Positions 1 to 11,600 of a DNA stretch of 64,000 bases are shown here, piece after piece (position 1 is the first letter of the stretch; every line of letters begins with the position of its first letter). Location of the stretch: the NCBI GenBank assembly GCA_012932865.1, contig SAXG01000131.1, forward strand, positions 1 through 64,000, given 5' to 3'. This DNA comes from Amylostereum areolatum. Its lineage: Eukaryota; Basidiomycota; Agaricomycetes; Russulales; Stereaceae. The notes under the pieces are model-generated. The model searched no databases and was not told the origin of the DNA. It was given only the letters and a program-made list of their open reading frames with translations. A program made the position numbers and the translations under genes.

Positions 1-1323
1 TACTGCGCCCACCCGTCGCGCGCTCGAGTCGCGGTTGGGGCAGTCGCGAGAGACGTGACCGGCTTGTCGACACATGAAGCACTTGCCTTCGCGCATCATC
101 TTTGCGCGCTCGTCGTCCGTCAGCTTTGCAGGGCGGGTCGAGGTGTTGGTGAAGGCGCCGACTCGGCGCGACGAGGAGTCGTTGGTCGAACCGTTCGAGG
201 TGAGCGCGACAGCCCCCTTGGACTGACTGCTCTTCCTCTCCGGGTTCTCTTCGAGCCACTGGTGGTTGATGCGGCGGGCGCGCTCCTTCCACTCCGCGAG
301 CTTGGTGGGGAACGGGTACGACCGGGCCACCTGCTTGCCGAGGTCACGCTGAAGTCCCTTCTTGAAAAAGTGGATTAGCGCCTCGTCGTCGTACGCTGAC
401 ATGGTTGCCAGCATCTCAAACTCGGTGATAAAGTCAGTGACGTCCCGGGTGGTCATTGCGAGCTCGTTGATCTTACGCTGAGCCTCTATCTTCGGATCGA
501 CGGGCACGAAGTCTTTGCCAAACCTCTCGAAGAGCTCTTTGTAGGAGCTATAGTGGAGTGTTGGGGGCGTGGGGTCGAGGGTGTCGGCGTCTTCCTTCTC
601 GTCTTCGTCGGCGAAGAGTTCCATGCGGCGATGCGTGGCCCAGGCTTTCGCCGTGTCGTCCTCCATCAGGCTGAGGAGGAGCATCATCTTGGCGTCATCT
701 GTGGCATAAACATCCTTGTTAACGCGCAGGAACATGCGGAGCTCGAGGGAGAACCGGAGGGTGTCGCGTCTATCGCCTTTGAATGGCTTTGGCTTGGGGC
801 CGATCTCCCGCTTGGAGACGGCAGGTTTGGATTCGGCGTCGGACATCTTGTCGAAGGGGAGGGGGACGGTGAGGGATTGGGCGAGTTCTTGATCAAGGCG
901 GCGTAGGGTTTCTCGTCGGCGTTCTTCTGCTTCTTCAACTTCGTCCTCAACTTGTTTTGCGACAAGGAAGTCGGCGGGGGTGAGGAATTGCTGGTTATGA
1001 TGCCACGACCAGTGATCTTGGACGGGACTGAACGAAGTGGGCTGCCACTCAACTACTGATCGTCCTGGGGTTCCGTTCTTGTTCCGTCTATAGGCGTACC
1101 ACTTCCCAGTTGTGTCGTTGTGGTTGATCCCTTCTGGGACTTCGATTACAGTACGTCGACGGGGGGGGGCGAGTTGGTCGGAGGGGGGTTCAGGAAGCGC
1201 TGTAGAACGTCCGCAGCGGTGGCAAAATCCGATTCTTCGACGTAGGGTTGTTCGTCGCGGTCGTCGAAGTACCAGTCTCGACGTTGCCGGTTTGGTTCGT
1301 CGTGCAGCCAACGTACGGATTCC
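1..1323 (-). pseudogene. Retrotransposon gag with CCHC zinc knuckle (partial)
   Basis: One minus-strand frame is open from 1323 to the window edge without a stop. It contains a capsid-like stretch (for example DDEALIHFFKKGLQRDLG at about 340-390) followed by a basic linker and the knuckle CFMCRQAGHVSRDC at about 50-90. That order is the standard retrotransposon gag arrangement: capsid, then nucleocapsid that binds the element RNA. The N-terminal part appears to continue in a neighbouring frame above a run of nine G at about 1161-1169, where the protein-like reading switches frame. The end lies outside the window. No clear ATG starts the knuckle frame, which also argues for a shift upstream. 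Confidence 0.75.
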
Positions 1324-1435
1324 TTAGTCTGCTGCGAGGTGAGGATATAGTATTCTTCGGGACAGTAGTCTCGAAAAACGCCTGGGGGAGGTTCGGAGTG
1401 GGGGGACGAGGGGCTGTGGAGGACGTGATGATGGT

Positions 1436-2030
1436 CTAGAAGAAGTCCGCCGCGATGGGGCGACGGCCGAGGAGTTTCTTGGTGAGGTAGCCGGCTTTTA
1501 CTGCCTGGCGGATCTTATGTTCGTGGTGGCGGCGACGAAGGGTCTTACCCTTGATGGTGGGACGGAGGACTGGTGGCGGGGTGGATTCGGGGGTCCGGCG
1601 GTTAAACTGGGAGACGGAGGTGAAACTGGTTTGGAGGATCGGGTTGGGGGCGTCTGGATGAGGTATGTGTGGTAGGTGGGGGCGTGGAGGGTGAATTCAA
1701 GGCGTTCGAGATCTACGTTGATGCACGTAGTGATCCGGACGTATAGGGCGAGGACGACAGTACCGTGATCCTTGTGCCACCTCCACTCGAAGATGCGGAA
1801 GTTGAGGCCGTGCGCGGTCCAGGGATCTTTCTTGCAGAGGTTCTGTACGGGGACGAGGCAGTTGACGGTGACGGCGTCGGACCAAGGGTAGGGGAGTGGT
1901 GCGTCGTCGGGGGGGTGATCGGCTTTCCGTTGAACGGGAGGAAAACCGGTGCGTTCGGGAGGTCCGTGGTGGGAGTTTTTAACGTCGTAGAGACGGCAGA
2001 GGTAGATGGAGAGAGGGGTGCGAGGTAGGC
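1436..2030 (-). pseudogene. Upstream ORF of the retrotransposon, unknown function
   Basis: Upstream of gag the minus strand encodes protein-like sequence in two overlapping frames. The first part reads through NLCKKDPWTAHGLNFRIFEW near 1800. The second reads through KTLRRRHHEHKIRQAVKAGY near 1520 and stops at TAG (1436-1438). One one-base shift near 1650 joins them into a single frame of roughly 190 residues. I recognise no family. It may be an extra 5' ORF or an N-terminal extension of gag. A comparable region precedes gag in the element at 28283-35645, and both contain a KDPW motif. Confidence 0.4.
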
Positions 2031-2173
2031 GTAGGGGTAGACTGTCCAGGTGTCAGAAACGCAGTTTATGAGACCGATGAACCGCCTAAGTCGCGACGAT
2101 GGGAGGAGCGAGAGAAAGATAGATTCGAGAGTGCCGGGGTCTAGGGTAGTGCAACGTGCGCTACAGTACCGTA

Positions 2174-2540
2174 TGACGAGATGGACAGTCTGAGGAAAGG
2201 AAAGGGAACTGTCCTTATATACAAGTGGGAACGATGGTGCGATGCGATGCGATAGTGGTGTGAGCGGGGGAACAAATAAGAAAGGGTCATGGGAGGAGGG
2301 CGGGAGTCCGGAGCAATGATGTCATAGATAAGGATGCGGAACACCGTTCGGAAGTCCGGGCAGTGACGTCGTTGGAGCATGTGATGCGAAGGAAAGTCAT
2401 GTGCCGTGACCGCGTCCGTGTACAAGGTCTGCAAACGAAGAAAGAAATGGAGCGATCCGTGACAACCGGGGGATATGACGGTGACGATGCGGATGGACTT
2501 GCAAGGTATGTGCCCCATGTTGCTTAGCTTTGGTACGTCA
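2174..2540 (-). repeat. Putative 5' LTR of the left retrotransposon
   Basis: The interval has matched ends, TGACG at 2174 and CGTCA at 2540, as expected of LTR termini. On the minus strand it contains a TATATAAG box near 2215, like the LTRs of the second element. The partner LTR is outside the window, so the boundaries rest only on the short terminal inverted repeat and on position relative to gag. No primer-binding site starting with TGG follows. Confidence 0.4.
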
Positions 2541-4855
2541 ATTCCGTGCGTCCCGTCACACCCACACTAATATATGTTTCAGCCCCCGGTACTTGCTCAC
2601 ATATATGCCCGGTATCTGTGCGCGGCCCTCTCCAGGACGGGGTGCTTGCCAGCACTCGTGCTTTCACTCGCGCGTTTCGGCCCCGAGATGTCTGGGCAGC
2701 GGCTGATGTTTGAGGTTGTACGGGTAGCGGATGTCGTCGAGGACGACATCCAGCTTCTCTGCGCTGACGTGCACACACTCCACCCTGCTTTGCCCCTGCC
2801 ATGTTCCCATTGAGATACGCATGCTCCCCTCCTCCCGAAATGTGTAACATATGTAGCCTACATAAATCATAATATATCTGTTTTCACATAATCAGCAAAG
2901 AAAGGCAAGCAGAAGGAGCCCAGAATGGGCCAAAGAACCGTGACTACTCTAGCACACCACTGCTCCGAGCTTCCCGTGCTAGGCACATTTCCGATACATA
3001 AGGATAGGGAGGGATAGAATAACGATATGATGCTATATGCAGGTCCGATACATAAGGATACAACGGATACAACGGCAACATTGAGATACGAAGAGATACG
3101 AACGGGGTCGGGCGGCCTAACGCGAATCGTATCTGTTGTATTGGTTTGTATTGTATTGTATCTTGATTGTATCCTATCCTATCGACCGACTTTTCACTGG
3201 GATTTAGTATTAGCTATTAAGATATGGCCCAAGCATAACCTGGTACATCACGTGCGTGTGACCGCTGTGTGATGCATGACAGATTGGCAGACAAGGGACT
3301 TATCGTGTCGTAGCTGCTCACGCGTGTACGCTGATCAATAATATCCATGGCCGTTTCGGGATGGCCACTAACCCATAGATCGCAAAATAAGCGCCCAAGA
3401 TGGTGCGCGGACTGCTGTAAGCGCTCGTACTTCGCGTTGAACAAGCTTGAATAACTTTGTCAACACGATGGTTGGCCTGGATGTTGATGGACGTATAGGA
3501 CAGTATACAAACTCATGAGACTTTGTAGTGGGCCAATTTATTTTTCTGCTCTCGAAAGCGACTGGCATGGTCATCTGTTCGTTCTCCCTGCCATTGAGGG
3601 TACACATTGTACTAAAGCTTGAATAAGTTGACTGTGACTGTGCTTTTTTGTAAATCTAAGAAGTACAGTGATCTAGGAGCGCAGGTCCCAAGACTTTGTA
3701 GTGAGCAAAATGACCGAAAATGCTGTTAGAAGATTGTTATTGGAAAAACATCGTCTGCGGGGGTGGGTGTGACGGGCCAGATGCACGTGATGTACCAGGT
3801 TATGCTTGGGCCATATCTTATGAAGTTGAACTAGTATGAGTATCATAGTATGGACCATGGTCCAGCATGGTCCCGACTCCCCAGGTCACCGTCCATTAGA
3901 ATCTTCTTTTAGTGCCAATGCTAAATCATAATGGCCATGGGCCCATGGGCCGTAGCCCATCTGGATTCTGGACGCAGGACGCAGCGGGAGCACTGTGACT
4001 TCGCCAATGGCCCACGATCCATTGATCCATCCGGTCAGCAGCACTGGTGATACTGTCACACTGTGGGTACCAAATAGCAAGTAGAGTAAGTGAAGAATCT
4101 TAGAGGTAGAGACATTGACACGACATAGAGAGCAGTGGTGGAGATGGTCAGTACAACATCATCATTTAAGTAGTGGCAGCCTCCTGAGAACCCGCGTCCC
4201 ACACATGTACGTACGTTACCAGAAAGCCTCTCCAGAACGCCTCCTGGTCATCGAAATTATCCAACTGCGGCACGATAGAGAATGGATCCGAGCCAGAGTT
4301 ACATAAGGCGGCACACAAACACGCGTAGGAACAGTCAGAGTCATAGAGTCTTGCCGAAATGACTAGACCCGGGCAAGGGGAATCGGAGCCAAACGCTCCA
4401 GGAGGCTCCAGAAAGGTGGCCATCGTGCCAGTGAGCGGAGGAGAAAAGGGGGGAGAGGAACGGCGGTTCGCGTCACGCGTGGACTTGACTGGGGGTTCGT
4501 TCCAGTTCCAGGCTTGAACGCAACTTCCAATTGCAGGCGCGTCTGTGTTGTTTTGTAGCCGCCACCGTCGGCATCCATTCTCGCGCTATTGTCGCCATCC
4601 CAGGACATCCATCTTGTTCTCCCTTCCCCGGACTGCCCGTAACAGCTCTCCTTCTAAACCCGTTACCCGCCACTCGCAGCAAGTCGCCGCTTTCCCGCGA
4701 CTCGCGCGGTGTGCACAGGTTGACTGCTCACGGCCAGGAGAGGAACGATCTTCAGATTGGTGTTGCAGACCGGGGTGCGTTCTTCTCCATAAAACACTTC
4801 TCGCTCTCATCTCGACCCCTCCTTCAACCCGATCTTCCAGAAACTCCCAGATCCC
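2541..4855. other. Intergenic region without a convincing gene
   Basis: All open frames here are short and not protein-like. The stretch holds a repeated gatacataaggata motif (about 2993 and 3049), an imperfect foldback rich in GATAC and GTATC at about 3040-3185, and the 38 bp inverted repeat described separately. The last few hundred bases should contain the promoter and 5' UTR of the gene starting at 4856. Confidence 0.6.
3218..3820. repeat. Perfect 38 bp inverted repeat flanking about 527 bp
   Basis: Bases 3218-3255 and 3783-3820 are exact reverse complements over 38 bp (arms begin TAAGATATGGCCC). The enclosed segment also has a short direct repeat, agactttgtagtg, at about 3519 and 3692, and two aagcttgaata copies near 3443 and 3614. 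The arms could be terminal or subterminal repeats of a small non-autonomous DNA element. I see no transposase and no clear target-site duplication immediately outside the arms. Confidence 0.7.
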
Positions 4856-5741
4856 ATGTATCCACCTCAGCACGCACATCGCTCCGATCCATGGGCCTTC
4901 CGCGCTCCCCCCCATGCAGCTCCCTCCTCTTCAGCCTCGGCTGCGGCTGCTGCTGCTGCTGCTACTTCCGTCGTCGCCCCCGCCATTCCTCCCGGATCTC
5001 AACCAGCCACTTTGGCCTCCGGTTCTGGCTGGCCGCCCGTCAACAAGCTGCCTCGACGAATGGCTATTACCAGAACCCGAGCGCTTCCTTCCTGCGCCCC
5101 CCGTCCCGCCGGGGGTTAACCCTCAGTTTGGCAAACAGGCCAGTTGGAAGTACAAAACGCTACTTGCCGGCCAGGTCAACGCGGCTGCTGCCGCCGCCGC
5201 CAATGCGCGCAACGCCGCCGCCTATGGTCCGCCGTCGATGACAGGTTGGAACGTTCAATTCTGGCTTGGGGGATTCCCGCGCAGTACTACCACCCATCTG
5301 TATTGACGCAGAAGCAAAGAGATCCTAGCTATTGGAATACTCAGCTCACTGATAACGGATTGAAGTTAGAAAACATGCACATCAAGTGCGTATGACCGAC
5401 CGCATATATCCCTTCCAAGTCGACTTACCGATCATTGTAGACAGGAGCCGGAGAGGGTACTACTGGCACACGCGGGAAGGCCCCCACAACGCCCTGGACT
5501 TGGGCTCCCCGAGAGCTGACCGACGACGACGACCCTGTCGCCAGTTCTTCTGTCCGTCGCTCGACAGCGTCCGGTGCTGCCGGCCGCTCAGGCGCTGGCC
5601 CAAACTCAAGCCCAAGACAACGGTCAACGGCTGCAGGCCCCATCAAATCAAAGTGGGGCGAGGACGAACGGGACAGCGGCGGCAGCTTTCTACGGTACAC
5701 ATAGCCAGCAGCAACAGATTCCGCAACAACAATCTCAACAA

Positions 5742-5779
<38 letters not shown>

Positions 5780-7987
5780 ACAGACACAGCAGCCTATATC
5801 GCAGGCCTCTCAAGCGGCAAGAGTCCAGCCCCCGCCTTCTGCTTACCGGCCACCTCCGCCACAAACCTCACAATCGCAGTCCCAGTATCCGCAACCCTCT
5901 CAGACTTCTTCCCAACCTACCATTCCCTCTCTGCCTCCGGCGACTCGCGCCTCACAGGCCTCATCACAAACTCATCCTCAAACGAACGCTCGCGAGATAC
6001 AACGCTCGCATACGCTTCCCGCGCCGGTCGCACAGCGTCCTGAAGAGGCGACCCCCATGGGCCAACCGAGACTTACGCCCAAGTCAGACAGCTTCGAACG
6101 ACCTTCTCTCCTGCGATCGTCAGGACCCCCATCACTACCGTCAAGTCTCCGGAAACACGCCACGGACAACTGGCTCGCAGTACCCCCGAGGGTGGCGCCA
6201 CTGCATCGTCAAACGTCCAGAGGACCGGTACCTCAGGCCTTCAGCGTTCTCAGACTGTTCCAGATCTGCAACCTACAAGTACGGCCTCCGGCTTCCGCCG
6301 CTGCCTCTGCCCTTCCGCCTCTGCCTCCGCCTCCGCAATCGCACGGCAAAATTCGGCACCTTTCATACCTTCTCCCCCTTCACGAGATGAACGGATCAGA
6401 GAAACGGATCGCGACTCTGATCGTGATCGTGACCGTGATCGTGACCCGCGATCGAAATCGAGAACGGGATAGTAGAGACGGCGATAGGGATCGTGACAAG
6501 AAACGCGGGACGTCCTGCCGTCAACACTACTATCTCTAATCTGACGCACTTTTCTGAAGAGCCAGATGGTTCACTGAGCCCATTAATTGAGGATGCTATA
6601 CTCTCTGCTGCACAAGTTGCCACTGCAGCTTCGTCCGGATCGGCGTCGGCGTCAGCGTCGGTGTCAACAACACGGCAAGGGAGTCGAGACAGCAGCCGGC
6701 ATCCACACCATCGCAGTCGAGAGAGAGCAGTAGGCATACGCGTCAGCAGCCGCGAAGTCCCACATATCCATTTCCCCCGGATCAAAGCAAGTTTTATACG
6801 AGCGTCCCAATGGAGCGGGTCGACCTCGGGAGCGACCTCGGCGGCGGCAAGCCCACTGTCGAATCATACACGCAGCACACCTTCTTCGGCACGTCATTCC
6901 AACCCACCTTCTCTTCAACCTTCACCAAATCGTTCCCACTTTTCCACCGCTTCTATACCTGCCTCCACTTCCACCTCTACATCCGCATCCCAGGCCACTT
7001 ATAATACACCATCTTCTGCTTCTTCATATCCCTCCCAAGCTGCATCCTCTCACACGTATCCGCAGGCAGGACAGACAGCGCCCGCGTCCACCCATCAGCC
7101 ATACACCTCGGCTTCTCAGCAGGTATATGCGACTACCTCCCGTGGGTACTCTTCTGCGTCGCAGTCTGCGCACGCTCCTGCTGGCCAAGCGCCGGCCACT
7201 GTCCCTATGCCTCAATCGTATCCTTCTGCATCGTCTCGGCAGGCCTACACGTCTGTGTCACAGCAGGCGTCAACTGCCAGTGCCCAAAACAGTGCCTCGA
7301 AGCAAGCCGCAGCTTCCCAGCCGTACTCATCCGCCTCACAGCAAACATACCAATCCGCCTCACAGCAAGCATACCATTCTGCTTCGCAAAGCTCCGCGTC
7401 CCCGTACGGCTCAACTCCAGCCACCACGTCCTCCTCTTCGCCTTATGCACAACCTTCACCCTCCTCCAACAACTCTCACTCCCGTTCGCATACCACGCCT
7501 ATAACGGCCTCTTCCCAAGCATACGCTCACCGTCCTCTTCCCGGTCAGCGACGCAACCCGTGACGTCTATCCCTCGCACTCGAGATCGCAGTCCTCAAAT
7601 CCGCTCCCGGAACCTCCTCGGGATATGATCAGTGGGCGCATGCCTTCCAGTCGTTCCCCACCCGAGATGTCCACTCGTCGGATCCGTCGCGGGTACTGGA
7701 ACAAGCGGGGGGACCACCTCACGGCGGACAAGACGGTCGTGTATGCTCCCTCTGAGCGCGCGAATCCTCCGGAGCTTGCGGATTACCCCAACCCCACGGA
7801 TGGCTTCCTAAACCACAAGGGCGATTTCATCAAGTATGCGCGGTTCCACGAGGAGCGGGACAGCCTACCCTATCATGGAAGGTTTCCTGCAAGGCCTTAC
7901 GACTCGGTACGTGTTGGCATTCGTGTTCTCAGCGAGACGGGCTCTGATCGATCTGCTTTCGGCATTCAGTGGGTGCGGTATGTATAG
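4856..7987 (+). CDS. Low-complexity protein with conserved-looking C terminus, frame interrupted
   Basis: The start is ATG 4856 (MYPPQHAHRSDPWAF). The protein is rich in A, P, Q and S: an alanine tract, a polyglutamine tract at 5745-5777, an arginine-aspartate repeat near 6390-6470, then long serine and alanine-rich sequence. The C-terminal block (RRIRRGYWNKRG, then TVVYAP and ANPPELADYP, near 7680-7790) looks conserved and folded. An intron at 5386-5440 and another at 7907-7969 are supported; the latter lets the protein end in SWVRYV at 7985-7987. Between them the protein-like reading changes frame several times (near 5690, 6100, 6470 and 7550) without usable splice sites, so I cannot give one continuous model. 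Function unknown; the composition suggests a disordered regulatory protein. Confidence 0.6.
5745..5777 (+). repeat. (CAG)11 microsatellite encoding polyglutamine
   Basis: Eleven uninterrupted CAG codons, preceded by CAA-rich codons, encode a glutamine tract in the gene starting at 4856. The tract is in the frame that reads FYGTHSQQQQ. Such tracts are prone to length change and to assembly error. Confidence 0.9.
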
Positions 7988-8417
7988 GCCCTCGGACGGG
8001 TCAGATCTACTGGCGCAGATTGCGGACGAATGTACGATGAGATATATGGCGGGTGCTTTTATGTATTTTTTGCACGCTGTGGATTTTGGGAATTGTATCT
8101 TTTAGGTTTTGCTACAGACTTTTGGAATGTAGAATACGCCGATTGAGTATCTGTATGAGTATGCACAGGCAAGCTCGCCGCTCCCTCAGTCTCACTCTCT
8201 GGCAGTTATCTGGGTAGTAGTATATCCTTAATTGTATTGCTACTAGAACAGGAACTAGGTGGTAGGTACCCGTACGTCCGGGACCTACGGTGTACCACCT
8301 TGTTGATCGATCGAATCACTAGTTGGTAACTTGGCATGTACTATATATATAGTCTATGGTAGTAAATTGTAATCACTGATGAAAAAGCTTTAGGAGAGGG
8401 TGCAATAAGGCAAAAAT
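7988..8417. other. 3' flank and spacer with one imperfect hairpin
   Basis: No gene is visible. An imperfect hairpin lies at about 8258-8303 (arms aggtggta and taccacct). The 3' UTR of the upstream gene should end here. A T-run terminator for the minus-strand tRNA lies just left of 8418. Confidence 0.5.
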
Positions 8418-8495
8418 GACCACCGCAGGGGTCGAACCTGCAATCTCCTGATAACGCAATCGTAGTCAGACGCGATGCCATTTCGCCAGGCGGCC
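8418..8495 (-). tRNA. tRNA-Arg(ACG): tRNA-Arg (anticodon ACG) with 7-nt intron
   Basis: On the minus strand a cloverleaf folds from GGCCGCC (8495-8489) to GGTGGTC (8424-8418), with two G-U pairs in the acceptor stem. The T arm is GCAGG-TTCGACC-CCTGC. The anticodon loop is CTACGAA with ACG as anticodon, interrupted after position 37 by the 7-base intron TTGCGTT, the canonical site for eukaryotic tRNA introns. Exons total 71 nt. ATTTTTGC follows directly, giving the pol III terminator. A second copy with identical exons lies at 22553-22630. Confidence 0.93.
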
Positions 8496-8676
8496 ATGTG
8501 TAATAGGCAGTTACAATCATAAATAACCACCTAATAGCGAAATCCAGAGCGCGTATGGTCACAATCGGTCACCAAGAGTGACTAAACCATCACGTCGTTA
8601 CGGTGACGCGACGCGCGTCCAGTCAAGCAGTCGAGCACGGCCGCGGTCATCTCTCCCCTTATTTCCACCATCCACC

Positions 8677-11600
8677 ATGCCTGAACCATCCGAAATCGCG
8701 ATCTCTGTTCCGTCTGAGGATCCCAAGAAAAAGGAAGAGAAGCCAGATGGTGCGTCAGGAAAGCAGAAGCCAGAGGAGAAGAAGGAGGAGGATTTGGTGC
8801 GTACACCCCTCGGCGAGCGCGTGTTTGTCTAACATCTGTTTTGAATTAGTCGGAGGAGGACCTCCAACTTCAGGGGGAGTTGGAGATGCTCATTGAGCGA
8901 TTGAAGGCACGCCGTCAACGAAGAGTTTAACCTATTTATCATGCACTAACCTGCCTTCGTAGGAATCAAACACCAGTCTGTACAGACCTGCATTGGAGAC
9001 CCTTCGGACATTAATCAGGACGTCAACTTCCTCGATGACATCTGTTCCAAAACCCCTCAAATTTCTGCGTCCCCATTACCCTGCTCTGCAAACTCTTTAC
9101 GAAACTTGGACACCCTCGGAAGACAAGGTCGGTCCCGTGCGACATTGAAGACATGTGAAGTCATCACTGACCGATTGTATAGAGTCTATTTGCCGACATC
9201 CTTTCAGTTCTAGCCATGACCTATTCCGACACTGAACCCCGCGGCACCCTTCGATACCGCCTGCTCGCGTCTTCCATGCGCGCACGTACCTCCCCTCTCG
9301 ACGATCCTGGTGACTGGGGACACGAATACGTTCGCCATCTCGCCGCAGAACTCGGAGAAGAGTTCAACCTCCGGCTGGAGGTAGATTCTACCCTTCCACC
9401 GGCTCCTATCGAGAAAACGAAGCCCGCAGAAGGCTCGTCAAGCGAAGGAGCCGCAGAGAAACTGCCGCCAGCTCCGTTAGAGGTTGGCACCGTCGATGAT
9501 CTTCACAACCTTGCAGTCGTCTGCGCCAAATTTCTCATCGCTCATAATGCGGAACCAGATGCCGTCGATCTGCTTGAGGAGCTGGAAATCGTTGACCGGA
9601 TCGTCGAATTTCTCGACGAGAATACCTATCAGCGCGTCGCAGCATACATGATGGCGTACGCAATTCGTCGCTCTACTCCTTGCTAGTGCTGATTTCATAT
9701 CCCAGTTGTGTCAATCTACTGCCTCCACAGGATGACCTCGCATTCCTCCAAACTGTGCACAGGATATACGAGAAGCATCTCAAATTCCCTGAGGCTCTTG
9801 CCGTTGCAATCCGACTCAACGACCCCGCACTGATTCGGAAGGATTTCCAGGCCCCGGGGAACCCGTATGGTTTTATGTCGTTTACATTCTGTAACTGCCG
9901 TCTCACGAAGATGTTTGTCAGATCCATGAAGCGTCAACTAGCATTGATTCTAGCTCGTGCCAATGTGCCTCTTCTCTGGCTTCAAAGCACGACGCTTGAT
10001 GCGGACGGCGACGAAACCTTGGAAGAATTCCCAGAAGATATTCAGGAGATCTTGAACAACTCGCGACTGAGTGAGCACTTCCGCCAGTTTGGGAAGGAAG
10101 TTGGCGTGGAGGAAGCCAAGTCATTAGAGGACGTGTACAAGACACACCTGGAGAACACCCGTAAGCATGTTTGTTTCATCAGCCTCGGGATGCTCACTAG
10201 TGCGTCAGGTGGCCCTACCGCTGGGAATGTGGACTCGGCAAGAGGAAACTTGGCGAGCACTTTCGTGAATGCGTTTGTAAACGCCGGGTTCGGTAACGAC
10301 AAACTCATGGTGGACGCGGAAGAAGGAAATGCCTGGATCTACAAGAACAAAGATCACGGTATGTTTATACACGTTCTTTGTCCTGCACATCTGGACTTTT
10401 TTCTCCAGGTATGATGTCAGCGGCGGCGAGTCTTGGGTTGAGCTTATTGTGGGATACCGACGTCGGTCTCAGTCACGTCGACAAGTACACCTATTCGTCC
10501 GAAGAATACATCAAGGTTGGGTGGTCCTTTGCTTTGCGTATAGTTTTGTTCTTATCTTGTATTAACCAGGCGGGTGCACTCCTTGCGACCGGTATCCTAA
10601 ACTCCGGTGTGAAGTCGGACGCGGACGCGGCACTTGCTCTGCTTGGTGAACAAATCGATAACAAGTCCGTCCCTCTCAAGACGAGCGCGATTGTGGGACT
10701 TGGCCTGGCATACGCCGGTTCGCATCGAGAGGACATCCTTGCCATGCTCATACCGTTCGTCGCGGACGAGGAGGTGAGCATGGAGATCGCCGGCCTTGCG
10801 GCTCTGGCGATCGGGTTCATATTTGTCGGTAGCGAGAACGGCGAAGCGTCGAGTGTGATCCTGCAAACATTCATGGAGCGGGAAGACAAGTATCTTGCGG
10901 AGAAGTGGGCGCGATTTATGGGTCTCGGATTGGCTCTTCTTTACCTTGGTATACGAATCCTGCTGCCTTACCCTGACCAACGATGCGCTAATTTTCGTTC
11001 CAGGGGTACAAGGAACAGATTCTTACGATGCAACCATTGAAACATTAAAGGCGATCCCCCATACTATATCCCACCAGACCCAAATCATGGTCGAGATGTG
11101 CGCGTACGCCGGGACGGGTAATGTGCTCAAGGTACAGGAGATGCTGCACTATTGCGACGAGCACGTGGGAGTGGGTGAACAGGAGGAAGGAGGTGGGAAG
11201 AAGGAGGAGGAGAAGAAGGAAGACGAGCAGAAAAAGGAGGAAAGTGAACCCGCGGAGGGTGACAAAAAGGAGGAGAAAGAGGAGGAGAAAGAAAAGGACG
11301 AGAAGAAGGAGAAGAAGGACGACACATTTCAGGCTTTCGCCGTGCTTGGGATCGCGCTCGTTGCAATGGGGGAAGACATTGGTTCGCAGATGTCACTACG
11401 GCAGTTCAACCACCTGGTAGCGGTCTTCTATGCATTGTTTGTACGTCAACTGACTGACTCTGTCAGATGCACTATGGCGAGCCTGTTATCCGTCGGACCG
11501 TGCCTCTCGCCCTCGGCCTGGTGTCCGCGTCAAATCCTCAGTTGTCGATCTTGGACACGCTGTCAAAATACAGTCACGACAATGACCTTGCCGTCGCGCT

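Larger units (their letters stand above)
1..2540 (-). mobile_element. Ty3/gypsy-like LTR retrotransposon, 5' portion, truncated by window edge
   Basis: Reading the minus strand from about 2540 down there is a putative 5' LTR, an upstream open reading frame, and a gag frame with a CCHC zinc knuckle at about 50-100. The pol region would lie left of base 1 and is not visible. The gag style and the knuckle are seen directly. Assignment to Ty3/gypsy rather than another LTR superfamily is inferred from the gag type and the related element at 28283-35645. The 5' coding part is split between frames, so the copy is probably inactive unless the shifts are assembly errors. Confidence 0.8.

Noticed and set aside
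2524..2870. Overlapping small open frames on both strands
   Set aside because: No protein-like pattern or splicing; they overlap the LTR flank.
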